A stretch of DNA of 64,000 nucleotides from Mauremys mutica (lineage: Eukaryota; Chordata; Testudines; Geoemydidae): NCBI RefSeq assembly GCF_020497125.1, contig NC_059073.1, positions 145,337,012 through 145,401,011 on the forward strand, read 5' to 3'. Position 1 is the first letter of the stretch. Every line of letters starts with the position of its first letter. The notes below the pieces were generated by a model. That model ran no database searches. It was not told the origin of the DNA and saw only the letters and a list, made by a program, of their open reading frames with translations. Positions 21,571 through 34,435 of the stretch are shown here, in pieces. Made by a program: the position numbers and the translations under genes.

Positions 21571-22814
21571 GGAGGCCCCCATGTTGATCATATCCATCTT
21601 ATGGGAGAAATCAATCTTTTTGTAAAATTGTTGAACTGATTTTTTTGCTGAAAGCTGATTGAGAAGTTCAAGGTCAAAGTTGGGATACCTCTCCGCTCTA
21701 CCTGCATTCAAAAGCCACAAGGAATAGATGTATCAAAATTCTCGCTCGAAGACCACATGAAGCTTAACTGTCTGTCCATCACTGTAGAAGATGGAACTTG
21801 CCACCGGTATGCCCCCTCATAGCTGAGTAGAGCATGGGAGCTCTTTCCTCTCTAGGGCCCCCTACCAACCGACACTCCAGCCCCACACTTCTGCCTCTTC
21901 TCACGACTCGGCCCTCTGGCCAAGTGACATTTTAGTTCCACCCCTTTAAAAGGTAACAAAGTCTGACATAATAGAAGTCCAACATCCTTACAATCACATT
22001 TTTGGTCCTCAACTTGGGGGCTCCATGGTCCCTATACCCTCATCTCTCAGGGCTTTTAAAAAGCCTTTATCCCATTACATTGGAAGGTGGTGTGAAATCC
22101 CCCTTGGGAACCCAAACCTGCCCTCTACCCTATGTTCCAGTCCAAGGACCCTATAACCAGCAGCCAAGATCTGCTTCATCAGACTCCTTTCTGCTGCTTC
22201 CCTCAACTTCTTTCTATCACAGCCGATCAGCAGGCTTCTTCCACAGCCCTTCTAGGTTCACCCTTCTTTCAGGGTGAGGACTCTCAGCACTTTCCCCTGG
22301 AATCACCCAACAAATCCCAAACCAGAATTGCAAACTTAAATCAATTGCTACCCGCAGCCTTGACTTTTAATCTTTTGTAAATTTCCCCTATGCTGCTCCT
22401 CCATTGAATGCCTCCCACGGTTCTCTCCTTGGAAGTCCAGATCCAGCCCTTCTAGCAGGGCTCATCACTAGCTGAGCAGCCACTGGGGATGGATCAAGAG
22501 TCTCACCTGGCCTCTTGCTTGACTCTTCTGTGCAGGAGCAGCTCCCAAGGTCACCTCTCCCCCAGGGCCTCCTTTTCAACCTTGCCAGTCTCACCAACCC
22601 CCTTCTGCTCACTTTAGAGCAACCACCCAGCTTCTCCCCTGCTGGCTCTTATCCTTAATTGGGCCCACCTTTCAGGTACAACCAGGTGAGTTAATTGGCC
22701 TCTCCTTCTCCAGGTACCTCTTTCAGTGCCAGGATGGCATGTACCCCTATCACATGCGTCTTGTTACAACCCTGTATGGTATCAAGATTTTGTCTTGCTG
22801 GGGTAAATTCCTAG
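21571..22814. other. unassigned, possibly LTR-derived
   Basis: Pyrimidine-rich, non-coding text from about 21780 to 22760 (including CCTTAATTGGGCCCACCTTTCAGG and GGTGAGTTAATTGGCC) has the style of a turtle LTR. No boundaries, polyadenylation signal or target duplication could be fixed. Confidence 0.25.
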
Positions 22815-23200
22815 ATTCTAAGAACACAAGGGATGGCTAGGTCATCCAGTCCAACCTCCTACATCACCCATGCTAGAGAATGTCACCCAGTGATCACATT
22901 GTTCCAGTGGTTAATTACCCTTCACTTAACAAACTGTGCCTTACTTTTAGTCTGAATTTGTCTGGCTTTAGCTTCAAGCCATTTGATTTTGTTCTGACTG
23001 TCTGCTGGATTAAAGAGCTATCAGAAATCTTCTCCCGTGTCAGTACTTATAACAAATTCTGATCAAGTCACCGCTTAACCATCTTTCATAAACTAAATAG
23101 ATCAAGCTTTTTAGTTTCTCGTTGTAAGAATGACCTTGTCTCATTCTTGTGGCTCTTCTCTTAATAGTCTTCAATTTGCAAGAACTCTTCACTACAGAGT
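22815..23200 (-). mobile_element. CR1 3' fragment
   Basis: Tail text AGATTCTAAGAACACAAGGG..CATCCAGTCCAACC at 22815 is followed by complement of the CR1 C-terminal coding end (CTTCAAGCCATTTGATTTTG, ATCAAGTCACCGCTTAACC). Truncated at its 5' end. Confidence 0.75.
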
Positions 23201-23879
23201 TAACTCGGGTTCTTACATGTTGTGCAGTGAGGACGCAGGCAAAACCACTTGAGGCCTGATAGTCCTCCATCATCTTCCCACAGTTCCCCTTATATGCCCA
23301 GAAGGACATACACATTCACCCACAATGCACTGGGAAAGAAACAGAGCAGCTGTTCACTGCAGCACAAAGAACCATGGGATATGCCCCCACATGTCCTAGT
23401 GGGGCACATGGGGAGTGCAGCACCAGTCTGGATCCAGTAACCTGGGTAGGGCACTGCAGTGTGGCTGCTTACACCTGCGCTAGGCTAACCCAGGTGCTGA
23501 TCACTTGTGTTAACCCTGCAGTGAAGACGTACTCTAAACACTCTTAATATAATCATCCGTGCTCAGCTAATCCCAAAACTCCAAAAGAGCATACCTCGTT
23601 TACCAAAAAATGTTTGCTGAGAAAAAGCACGAGACATTTCAGCCCAAGGCTTCAAGCCTGCCTGCATCTGAAGGCCCTTCTCTCAGCCTAGAGGAAGGAG
23701 CTACTGAACCCAGGGTTTAAATAATTACAGGGGACAACAAATGATAGCAGAGAGAATATTTTTTTCCATCCTGTCCTGCCCCATCCTGCAGAAATGGCAG
23801 CCAATAAAGTTTTGTTTTATATATTTTTGTTAAATTTAGTTGCTAAGAGGAGGTAAAACAGTTCTGGGGTTTAGTGTTT

Positions 23880-24028
23880 TACAAACTATCCCTGGCACTT
23901 ATCTGGCCCCTGTAGTATCTGAGCACCTCACAGTCTGAAATGACTTCTCCTGACACATCCCTGGGAGGCAGGGCAATGCAGTTATTCCCTCTAGAAAGGG
24001 GCACTCATCTCCCAAGCACCCCCTTGTA
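23880..24028 (+). repeat. MIR-like fragment
   Basis: AGTATCTGAGCACCTCACAG..CCTGGGAGGCAGGGCA..TTATTCCC is the conserved core of an old amniote SINE. It directly abuts the CR1 piece that follows. Confidence 0.55.
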
Positions 24029-24440
24029 GCAATTCTGGTCACCCCTTCTCAAAAAGGATATAGTGGAACTGGAAAAGGTTCAGAGAAGGGCAACAAAGAT
24101 GATTAAGAGTATGGAATTGCTTCCATATGAGGAGGGACTAATAAGATTTGGGCTGTTCATCTTAGAAGACAGATGATGAAAGGTCAGGCTACGCTAGAGG
24201 TCTATAAAATCACGAATTGTGTGGAAAAAGTTGAAGAAAAGTTATTGACCCCTTCCCAGAATACAAAAACCAGGGATCACCCAATGAAATTTATAGGCAG
24301 TAGGTTTAATACAAACAAGAGGAAGTACTTTTTCCACACAACGCATAACTAACCTATGGAATTTATTGCCATGGGATGTTCCGAAGGCCAAAAGCATAGC
24401 TGGGTTAAAAGAACTAGATAATTGTGCCATGGTTTAAAGA
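24029..24440 (+). mobile_element. CR1 fragment
   Basis: Plus-oriented coding end of CR1 ORF2 with many changes: ACTGGAAAAGGTTCAGAGAAGG, CAACAAAGATGATTAAGAG, TTTATAGGCAGTAGGTTTAA and ACCTATGGAATTTATTGCC. No 3' tail follows. Confidence 0.8.
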
Positions 24441-24660
24441 CTCATCTCAGAGCCCAGATAAAACTTTCAAAAGTCCCAAACCAAAAGTCTCTGGGTTCCA
24501 GCAGCTCTTTCTGCTGTCCAGTCTCAGGCTTCTCCATTACCTGGAGGACTCTGCAGGCTTTCCCTGTTTGCAATACTCAGGGTCTCTTTTGGGTTTCCCT
24601 GCCTGGAAAGCTGAGTTTTATATGTAGTTCAGGCTCCCTGGGAGCTCCCATCCCTTAGAG

Positions 24661-24992
24661 CAGTGCTTCTCAAAGCTGGTCTGCTGCTTGTTCAGGGAAA
24701 GCCCCTGGCGGGCCAGGCCGGTTTGTTTACCTGCTGCATCCGCAGGTTTGGCCGAACGCGGCTCCCGCTGGCTGTGGTTTGCCACTACAGGCCAATGGGG
24801 GCTGCGGGAAGTGGCGTGGGACGAGGGATGTGCTGGGCGCCCTTCCCGCAGCCCCCATTGGCCTGGAACGGTGAACCGTGGCTAGCGGGAGCCGCGTTCG
24901 GCCGAACCTGTGGATGCAGCAGGTAGACAAGCCGGCCCGGCCTGCCAGGGGCTTTCCCTGAACAAGCGGCAGCCCGGCTTTGAGAAGCACTG
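24661..24992. mobile_element. foldback hAT-type element with perfect 8-bp target duplication
   Basis: A 332-bp element beginning CAGTGCTTCTCAAAGC and ending GCTTTGAGAAGCACTG. It is flanked on both sides by the identical octamer CCTTAGAG (24653-24660 and 24993-25000). Almost the whole element is a palindrome with arms of about 150 bp around a short GC-rich centre. Similar open frames therefore appear on both strands; they are not genes. The intact duplication and arms suggest a fairly recent insertion. Confidence 0.95.
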
Positions 24993-25000
24993 CCTTAGAG

Positions 25001-27655
25001 CTGCCGTTCTCCTTACCTTAGAGCTTGCTCAAGCCTTTAATTACACCCAGGTGCTCCTTATTTAATGAATTGCCTTCCAGCTACTTAGGTAGTTAACCAT
25101 CCCCAGGTGGAGCTGGCTCATTTCCTTCAGTGGAGCCTGTCCCAGGTAGACTGGGCAGCCAACTCCCTTAAAGGGCCAGCCCTGTGACATCCCCTTGTAG
25201 TCATGAGAAAATTAAGTCCAGAGACTAAGGCCCAGATCCGTAAAGGCATGTAGGCCTTGCCCCTTTCAGTGCTGCAGTGCCTCACCCCTTGGTGGCCCAG
25301 TGCCCTGAGCTAGGGGCCCGGGGCCCCATACAGTGCACAGGGAGAGCTCGGTGCCCAAGGAAGGGATTTTAGAAGCTGGCCAGCTGAGCAGGGAAATGAG
25401 CAAGATGCCAAGAAGAGGGGTAGGGAGAGGAAGGGGGCTTAGGCACCAAAGTGGCCGACTGATGGGCCAGAGATCAGCAATGCCTTCCACTCAGGGTCCT
25501 CAACCATGAACCCAGGCTTGGAACAAGGTAGCTGAGCCAGGTCAGCGGCGTGGGTAGGTCCGTTGTCTCTGTCTCCTGCTCACCCTGTGTTTCCCTGTGC
25601 CCCCAGCTTCTCTTTTTGTGGGTGTTGTGCTGCCCCCAGCTGTAAACAGCCAGTATCCAGCCCTCCTGTTGCGGGGGCTGGCAGGTATCGGGGCTTAGGC
25701 CTGCTCAGAGCCATGCCCACAGGATTGGGCCCCACTGGGAGGTAGGTGTTCCCCTGGCTAGTCTGAGAATCCAGTTTTAGAGCTCCTGCAGCTTCAGCTT
25801 GAGCTAGGGCTCCAAGGAGCTTGTTAGCTGTGGGGCAGCATCGGCCCCTAGCTGGTTTTGTGTCTGGTGGAAACTTAGGCACCATGGGGAGTTAGGCACA
25901 TATGGGGCTAGTGGGCAGCTGAGCAGCAGCTTTGAAAATGTCAGTGGTGCCTAAGTGGTGGATTGAGGTGCCTAAAGAGGGAGAGGGCACCTCAGTATCT
26001 TTGAGGATCTGGGCCTAAGTGCCTTGCTCAGGGTCACACACAAAGCCTGTGGCTTAGCAGAGACTTGAATCCAGGATGCCCAAGTGCTAGGTTAGCTCTC
26101 TAGCCACTGGCCCTTTCCAAAGGGTCCCTGCTTCCCCAGCTCTTTAATGCAGAGGCAAAGGACAGCAGCAGGGGGAGAGTGTTATAATTCCCTGGTGGTC
26201 CAAGGTTGTTGTCTCACAAATCTCCTTCTCCCCAGGAATATTCTTGGCATTCCTCTTTCCCAGGGCCAGTAGCATGTTGGGACACTTCTATGCACTGGCA
26301 TGCAAAATGGCATCCCCCGTGCGAGGTTATCGCTTCATTCAGCAGCCGGTCCTGGGACATGCAGTGCCTGCCTTGTACACATCCATGGTATGCCACTGCC
26401 TGGGACAGTTCCTTTCCATGGACTGTGGAAATACGCAAGTACCCTGGGGGCTGCCAGCCCCTGTGGTTAGCCTGCTGTAAACCAGGCTTACTGAGTGGCA
26501 TTTTGGCAGGGCCAGCTTGATTGGCCACAGTTGGCTGGTAGAGTCTCACTCAGGGGAGATAATAAAGTCTTTACCTTGTCAGAATGTCTGAACCCACCCT
26601 CACCCCCTTTGCCAGTCCTCTCTCCAGAGGGCTAAGCTGGTCAGAGCGACAGATCAAAAGGAGAAACAATTAGCAAATAGACGCATTTAATGATGCTAAT
26701 TAAAATGTATTCAGTGTAGCCTCTGCCTCTGTGCCAGCTGCTTTGGCAGACCAGCCAAAATCCGGGTAGCACCAGCCTTGCCCTGGAGTGTGAAGCTGGG
26801 AAGCAGGACATCTGGCACCTCGCTACCCCGCCTTGCACAAAAGGCAGGTTCAAGGAAGCCTTCGTTTCATTTTGTGCCGTTAGCTGGGTTCACGTGGGAG
26901 CCCCTCATTAGCTCTGTCTCTGCAGGAGCCTGCTGGGACCTCATTAGGCATTTCAATTAGTGAACAGCCGGCGTTGCCGAGGGAGAGGAGGGCGGGTGTT
27001 TAATCAAGATGGCTGCAATTAGCCATTGGAGTGGAGGTGGCAGAAGTAACCCTAATTCCAAAGCTGGAGAAAACAACCAGCAGCCTCACACATGCTACCC
27101 CACTCACCAGGGGTTAGAACAAGCTCTCCAAGAACTCTCTGCAGGCTCTTAATGAGACTCTGGCCAGCTCCCAGAGCTCGGCTTCGGAGCAAATTACAGC
27201 AAACACCTGGTCAGCAAAATGCAATGTAGCCCTATGGCCCACATCCTCAAAGGTATTTAGGCCCCTCACTGCCTTTGGAATCAGTGGGCGCTGGGTGCCT
27301 AAATACCTTGAGGATTTGGGCCTACATGCTTTTCAGCTAGTCAAGCCAAGGCGGCTGTAATGGGTGGAAGTGAATGTCTTGCAAGCTGTTTGTTTTGGCA
27401 GCATAGGCCCCATGTCTATTTAGTGGTATTTGTTGTGTGCTTTCACAGATAAATATGATGGGCTGGATTTTCATCTGGGCCTCAGCTTGGCCTCCATATT
27501 TGCAGACTCACTTACACCCACAGTAAATGTGCGGTGCAAATCCCACTACTTAGAGCTGGGATCCTCAAACGCTTTCATAGCACAGAGCCCATTTTTATAC
27601 TGGGATTGTCACACACCCTTCCCTTCCCATTCTCCATCACCCGGCCCCCAATTCC
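25001..27655. other. intergenic stretch with old repeat debris
   Basis: A MIR-like core lies at about 26000-26125 (TGCCTTGCTCAGGGTCACAC, GACTTGAATCCAGGATGCCC). Around 26880-27030 AT-rich homeodomain-type words (CAATTAG, TTAATCAAG) are clustered in otherwise GC-balanced DNA and might be a conserved non-coding element; this is a guess. No exon was seen. Confidence 0.3.
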
Positions 27656-28170
27656 TAGGGTTGCCAGGCGTCCAGTTTTTATCGGAATGCCCAGTCAAAA
27701 AGGGACCTGGCCACAACCGGGCTGTTAAGTCTGGTTGGCAGCGGGGGGGTGGGGGGGCAGGGTTTAGACAGGCTCCCTGCCTGCCCTACCTCCACGCAGC
27801 TCCCGGAAGTGGCCACCAGGTCCCTGCAGCCCCTAGACGCAAGGGCAGCCAGAGAGGCTCCGCATGCTTCCCCTGCCCGAGTGCCAGCTAAGCAGCTCCC
27901 ATTGGGCAGGAACCACGACCAATGGGAGCTGTGGGGATGGCGCCTGCAGGCACGAGGGCAGCGCACAGAAGCCTCCCTGGCTGCCCACGTGCCTCGGGGC
28001 CGCAGGGACCTGGCAGCCATGGTTAGCACTGTTGGGACCCCTCACCCTCAACCCTCTCCTGCACCCCAACCCACTGTCCCACCCTGAAGTCCCCTCCCGC
28101 ACCCAAACTCCTTCCCGGACCGCAGGGCAGGGATGTTTGGTTTTTTGCGATTAGAAAGTTGGCAGCTCTA
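27656..28170. mobile_element. non-autonomous DNA transposon (TAGGGTTGCCA ends)
   Basis: Begins TAGGGTTGCCAGGCGTCCAG and ends AGAAAGTTGGCAGCTCTA, inverted ends that match with some decay. The interior is GC-rich with a large imperfect inverted repeat around AGCAGCTCCCATTGG / CCAATGGGAGCTGTGG (27886-27931). I recognise it as a repeat common in turtle genomes. The superfamily is unclear. Confidence 0.65.
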
Positions 28171-28374
28171 CAAATTCCCCTCCCATTCTTAATGGCATAG
28201 AGCACGGCTGCTCCCATCAGCCATCCCACCCTCCTGTCCACAGTCCCATACATCTCCATGGCACTGTGGCGACTGCTTACATGGAAAATTAATATCACGG
28301 CTGTATTTAATACTTTTAAACATCTTTTAATATTAAGTAATAGGAAGAGTTGTTAATATGTAGCTCTAATATAG

Positions 28375-28520
28375 CACTTTTCATCAGTAGCTCAAAGTGC
28401 TCTATGGGGAAACTGAGGCACTGGGAGGGATAATGACTTGCCCAAGACACCCAGCAGACCAGAGCTGAGATTAGGACCCAAATCTTGTCAGTCCCAGTCC
28501 AGTGCTCAATCCACTAGGCC
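28375..28520 (+). repeat. MIR SINE fragment
   Basis: AAACTGAGGCACTGGGAGGG, TGACTTGCCCAAGACACCCAG and CCAGTGCTCAATCCACTAGG form the canonical MIR core order. Confidence 0.75.
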
Positions 28521-30064
28521 ACACAATTTAGTAGTTAGCAGTGAGAAGCCAGCTCTCCGCAGCCCTCCAGTAAGCTCTCCACAGGCCAGTTTGAACCACC
28601 AGTTTCACCTTGCTGACTAAAGGGATGGACCAAACTCCACATTTAGCCACCTAAGCAAGGGACCCTGTGTCAGAGGTGCTGCACCTTCAGAACACCTAAT
28701 GAATTAAATAGGAGTTGTGGGTGCTTATCTCTGAAAGTCAGTCTCCTGCTAAGTGGCCTAAATGTGGATTTGGATGTACCTGGAGCTGGATCCTGGTGCT
28801 GAGAAACATCTTCACGGCAGAATCTCTGCCTCTGTTAAAGGACAATGTTGCAACATGTTGGTAAGGGGCTTTGTTGCTGGTGATGTCATTGTGCTGGAGG
28901 CAACTGGAAATTCAGTTCCCAGACTGCACCACTGGAGTTTTTGTGCTGTGAGGCTCCCTGAATCTCACCTGAGAACTGCATTCAGCTTGGTTTCCATGGA
29001 GCACAGCCCCCTGGGCTGCAAACTGCCTGGAGGGCCAGAAACAAAAGAATGCTGTCCTTTAACCAAACCCAAAGGCTTGAAATGCAGGGAATTCTCTTCA
29101 GGTTTCACCACCAGCCTTCTCTCTGTTATATGCTGCCAGCCCACCTGTAAATTGACGATGCTCCAGGAGGGGCTCAGGATGGATTGTGGGTAGATGCTTA
29201 TATCATGGACTCCTTGTTGGAATTTCTCAGCAGCTGGCTTACGGTTGACTACTGGATGCAGTGCCCTGCCCAGCCACCAGCGCCATTCTGGCACCTCTTT
29301 TGCAGGCAGGCTCTCTGCCTCCTCTTTTTGCAGCTCCCTGAATGCTGGACATGTGGTGCATGAGGGTTGCGTTCTGTGCCTTGCTGCTTTTCCTCTCTCG
29401 GCTCACTGGGAGGGATGGGACTTCTGTGCAGGCAGAAGCAATGGGGCAATGCCATCATATCATAGCCCCCAGCAAGGATGCTGCCCAAGACCCATTTCCT
29501 ACTTCAGATGTTCCTGCTTTAGCCATATCTAACACCCTCCCACCCCCGTCCCCATGGTTCTGAATTTCTTACTGCAGGAAAGGTCTGTGTCAGAACTCGC
29601 TCGGCGCTGCAGGGACTGACAGCCAAAACCCCAGTCCCATTGGGGCAGAGACCAAGTAGGGAATTTCTGGAAAATCCTGGCAACCCAAAGATAAGGAGTT
29701 TCTTTGGCAGGTCAACTTTGCATTGACTTTTAGAAATTGGGCTAGTCCAGCTTCCTTTTGCTCACTTGGTGGCTGCTGATGGTCCTTCCTCACCACCTCC
29801 TCCCAGGTGCCTGGGAGCACTTTCCTCCACTCAGAATTTCACCTACCGCCTTCCAAGGGATGGCTCCAAATCTTCCCCAGACACCCATTCTCTCTGCTTC
29901 CTCAGCCTAACCCTGGCCATACCAGACCTTCTCATCCTTCCTCCTGACCTCCTTCCCTTCCCTTTTGTATCTCTGCTGCCACTCCACTTGAGTGACTCCC
30001 CATCTTTCTGTCGGGACATCTGGGCTTTTGCCAAATCCTGTACATCTCCCATTACAGCATCTTT

Positions 30065-30370
30065 AAATGGCTGCCCCTAGCTCCTGCCTGGATCCCTGCA
30101 GCTGCCTCTTCTTCAGCTTCCTGGCTACAGCCCTCTCCACTCTATTCAAAATGCTGTGGCCAAAAATCTTCCTTCGCCATCACTCTGACTCGGTTGCACA
30201 TCCACTTCCTCACAAATCGTTGTCCTGGCTTCCTTCCTGTTTCTACATCACATTCAGCCTCCTTGTTTTCCCCGTCAAGTCTCTCCATGACACACCAGCC
30301 CTTGCTTCAACATACGTCCCCCATGCTCACGCCTCAACCAACTCTATTGCTGGCTTCAGACTGTAGGCTG
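30065..30370 (+). repeat. L2/CR1-like ancient LINE fragment
   Basis: Wording such as CACTCTATTCAAAATGCTGTGGCCAAAA, TCGCCATCACTCTGACTCGG, CAAGTCTCTCCATGACA follows the 3' region of an L2/L3-type LINE. Strongly diverged. Confidence 0.5.
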
Positions 30371-31544
30371 CACAGCTAAGTAGATTCTCAGCTTTAACAA
30401 ATTCATGTCTGAACAGAGCAATCCAACAATGAAAGTTTCCTTCCCTCCTCTCCAGTAGGACGTGAAGCAAAGTGAGCTGCCCTGGGCTGGAGTGGATTTG
30501 GCCCGAAGGCTAGTTTGCCAGTTGCTTCTCTTGTCGCAGGGTATAATCCAAATCTAACCTAGCTAAGGAGGGCTGCAAAAATACCCTAACAGATGTTCCT
30601 TTTCCGTATGGGAAAATGCAGAGTGAAACAAAGAAATATTCTCCCTGCTGAAGTCCAACATCTGTTTGAAGCTGTCTGGCTGGGGTTCAGACTTTAATTA
30701 TTCTGACAGGTCTCTTCATGCCTTTAATTTCCCATGAAATCTAATTCAAGAAGCTATTTGTCTGCAGACTGCTCCTCATGTTGTGAAGAGTAAGGGTGCA
30801 CATGACCCAGACATGCCTTGCTGAAAATCAGCTGCTTGGGACAGCGTTAAAAAACAAACTAAAGCTATGTTTTCCCTCTTCCAAAATTATGCCCGTGTTC
30901 TTTACAAAGTGCATTTTTAGCAACACTGTAATCCTCACTTCTGGATCTCACAACTGTACAATCCACTCGCAGGATGTCATCAATTAAGGCATTATGGTCA
31001 CGCCAGACCTCAGGGGCATTGGCCCTGTGACGGAATTTGTCCCTTCTCAGCAGTTAAAGTTGTTCTTTGAAAGCAAGGGAGAATCTTTACATGAATTGTC
31101 GTCCGTTTTGGGACGGAAACGTGTATCGATTTCAAGGCCAGATTCAGGCAATGTGGGGCTCCCAGGTGAACAATGACATAGCCCAGCCCCATCGTGAAGC
31201 AGTGCCAGCAGATGGGCCCCCCCTTGAGAGATCAGAGGGGCACAGTGCTTAGCCCAGCAGCTGGCTTATATCTGCGTTAGGGGGCTGGGCCTGCTGCATG
31301 CTCTCTGCCTGCCACGCAGGTTCCTCTGCTGGGGTGGGTTACAGAGTTAACCCCCTCTGTGGATGTGCTAAACTGGAGTGACTTATGCTTTGGCTTCAGA
31401 CAGAGCACAAAGCAGAATATGGACTGGATTAAGCCCTCGTTACCCATCTTGGTAGGGATACGTACATATCGAGGAATTGCCACCACCAGTGGCAATTTGG
31501 TGAAGCCCTTTAGAGCTGTAATATCCGTGCAGAATGATCTCATT

Positions 31545-31655
31545 GTTATTTATATTGCTGTAGCACCTCAGAACCCCGGTCATGACCCAGGAGCCCATTA
31601 TGCTAGGCACTGTACGAGCACAGAGCAGAGATGGTCCCTGGCCCCAAGAGTGCTC
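31545..31655 (+). repeat. ancient SINE-like fragment
   Basis: TTATTTATATTGCTGTAGCACC..CATTATGCTAGGCACTGTACGAGC..GTCCCTGGCCCCAAGAG resembles the copy at 14580-14700. Confidence 0.55.
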
Positions 31656-32211
31656 TTTGTCCATGGAGAATCTCCTATTTTTGGTGGCTTGGTCTGGTAG
31701 GGATGTGTTAATAGGAGTCTTCAAGGTCAAGAGCCACAGTCTTGGCTTAAGAGGCCAGTAGCGTCATAGGGAGCCTACTTGTCTCAAACAAGATCCAAGG
31801 AAATTGGACTCTTGTCTTCTCTTTTTCTTAAGAACGAGGAAAAAAAAGACTTGGACCCCTCTGTCTGCAGAGGGACTTCTGCAGCACCCAAGTGGTGAAA
31901 AGAAGCTACCTCTCCCTCTGCAGCTTCTTGGGAGAGGGAATCCCTGAAAAAGAAAGAGGATTTCCCAAAGGGGATGGGGAAAGGCATGATTCGTGCTCTC
32001 AAAGTAAATAAGTAAGACAAACCAATCCAGAACCGTGAGGGTAAGAAAGCACATGTGACAGGTATGATGAGTGAGGAGCTGAGTCAAAGTCAAGATTTCC
32101 ACCGTACAGGAAAATAAATATTTTGACAATTGTTTTTTAATGGAACAAATTCTGGAAAACTTCAAAATATTTGGTTTTGAGACTGCACTCGTCAGTGGGG
32201 TTGCAGTACCT

Positions 32212-32416
32212 CATGGGAGTTGTAGTCTGAAGCATCCAAACTACATTGTTCACTATGGACTAGGCTCCCTGGCTGGACAACATCTCCCATGCTGCATCAC
32301 ACAGCGGTAACAGGGGAAACTGCAGTGCATCATGGGAGATGTACTCTGGCCAAGGACCCGAGCCCAGAGAGAACAGCGGCACGAGACACCCAAACTACAA
32401 ATCCCAGGAAGCACCA
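32212..32416. promoter_or_regulatory. cluster of four ZNF143/THAP11-like motifs
   Basis: Four near matches to the ACTACAATTCCCATGATGC-type motif lie within 205 bp, in both orientations: CATGGGAGTTGTAGTCTG (32212-32229), CAACATCTCCCATGCTGC (32278-32295), GCATCATGGGAGATGTACTC (32328-32347) and AACTACAAATCCCAGGAAGC (32393-32412). Such motifs bind ZNF143 and THAP11 at promoters and loop anchors. They may also simply be carried by an old transposon. Confidence 0.5.
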
Positions 32417-33769
32417 CTGCACTTTAGGCTGATGCAGTTTAATATTAAATCGACACAATATGGAGAATCAAGATCTTTTGGCAACATAGAAATTTTCCCA
32501 CAGAAAGTTTTGGATTTTGAGGAGACTGCATTTTCCACTAAAAAAAAAAATCAACAAAAAATTCTCAGCCCGCTCGAATATTAGGTTAATGTCCAGAAGT
32601 GAATGAGAACCTGCTATTCATTAGCTAGTTTAACATGCACTGGGAGACAATGGCTCATCTCTGCACCGATCACACACTTACCATAATGGGTGGTGTTTTG
32701 TTTTTGTTTTGTCTTCATTTTGGAAAGAATGGTGGGGTTTTATGGTTATATCTGGAGCCTAATTTATTCCAGTTTGTGTGCTGAGATGTCCCTTGTAAAA
32801 CAGACAGGCTGCAACCACGATTGAGCCAGTATTGCTCTTGAGGCCTTGACTTTTGCATTGCCTGGCTTTGTGTGATTTTAATTATGCAAATGTGTTGTAT
32901 TAAATGAACAATAGGATTTTGGTGTGTGCCTGACATTGCATGCTGGGCAGGTTACACACCTAGGCAGACAGATGGACGCTGGATTCTGTTCTGTAATTAA
33001 TTTAAATGCTGTTTTGTTTTTCCTTGGGGCAGTGACATTTTCTTCCCCCCTCCGCAAGTCTTGGAAGAGAGCAGCACCCAGAATGACAGGGCTGCCCAAT
33101 GGCTCAGTCCTGCTGCCCTAGGAATGGAAACTGGCCGCCTTGCTGAGCAGGGGTGAGTCAGGCTATTGTCTACATATGACTATTTGCCCAACTGCTGCTG
33201 AGAGGGGAAAGCATGCGGTGATGTTCCCAGCTCACTGCTCAAGCCACAGCCAGACCAGAGTTGTTGGCATTACCAGGGAGAGAAATGTAGGGAAGGGCAC
33301 CAGCAGCCTTCCTAAAAGTGTGCCCCTAACTCCCAGGTGTTTGGAGCATTACTGCCTGCAGATGCCTCCTTCCTAATCAGTGTCTTGTGAGGGGTTCACA
33401 GCTGGATTCTTCCTTCCTCCATCTCTGCCAGGCCCTAGAGCAATGGAAGCTTAGCCGGGCTCTTGTGTGGAGAAACCCACTCTAACAGGGTTTAAAGCAG
33501 CTGGAGATTGGGATGCAATTCAAGTCCCTAAAATGTCCCCTCTCTGCCAGATAACGAGACATCTATAGGCTGGAGAGGCAAAGATCTCCTGAGGATGGAG
33601 AGACTGAATCTCTCAATGTATTTAGTGCACCCTGAGATTCAGATAACCCCCTCGTCCACCTTTCCAAGACAGGTGCTGCTCTCTGTGTTACTGGCTCAAG
33701 GGGGAGAAATGCTGGCTGAGGGGATTTGTTTCCCCGGGGAAGGCTCCACATTGAACACGCTCACACAGC

Positions 33770-34435
33770 AAGTTGCAGCTGCAGTTTTATTTCCTTTGTA
33801 AAAACATGATTAGAGGGGGAAATTTCCCCAGAGACTTAACCCTCTCCGCTCCCCGCCCCCCACCAAATAATCATGGGAGGAAATGGGGCAGATTGTGCTG
33901 GCATCGTCCTGGCAAGTCACGCTCCCTGCAGGCTGGGGGCAGGAGTCTTGGCTCTCTCCAGGGTGGGGGATGTACGCTCCCTTGGAGGGGGAAGGGTAGC
34001 TGGCACTTTTCTGCAGCAGGGGTCCGGCGTTTCTATTTTGTTGCTGGGACTGAGACTCGCCGGGAATGGCTGTTAATGGGGCAGCCCTGCTGGCTGGCTG
34101 GTGTATGCTGCCCGGGTGGGCACCGCTCAGAGTTAGCGACAACCACCCTGCAAATGCCAGATAGAGAGGCTCCATCTTTACAAGTCCACGTGGCAGAAGC
34201 AGGAACAAACCGCTCGGCCTTGGCTCGCGCGGGGTTTTTGTTTGTTTTTAATAAAAACGGTCTTTAGATTGACTACTGGAAACAGCTCTGAGCATAAAGC
34301 ACCTTCCTCCAGAGTCCACTTACAAAAGAGTTCAGAAAGGGTCAAATATTGACCAATAATGGTTTGGCTGCTTTTGAATCTCAATTGTGGCTTCAGCAAT
34401 GTACAGCAGGGGTGGCTGGGGAGGGCAGCTCCTCC
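33770..34435 (-). other. TCF7L1: likely TCF7L1 3' untranslated region
   Basis: Sequence downstream of the TAA at 34438-34436. A minus-strand AATAAA at 33786-33791 is the first good polyadenylation signal met. The end of the transcript is inferred, not seen. Confidence 0.45.

Larger units (their letters stand above)
28521..33769. other. intergenic stretch downstream of TCF7L1
   Basis: Contains an L2-like fragment at 30065-30370, a SINE-like piece at 31545-31655 and the ZNF143-like motif cluster at 32212-32416. An octamer ATGCAAAT occurs at about 32883. No coding exon was recognised. Confidence 0.3.

Noticed and set aside
24663..24990. Matching open frames on both strands (MLLKAGL..LVQGKPLAG)
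   Set aside because: They arise because the foldback element is a palindrome.
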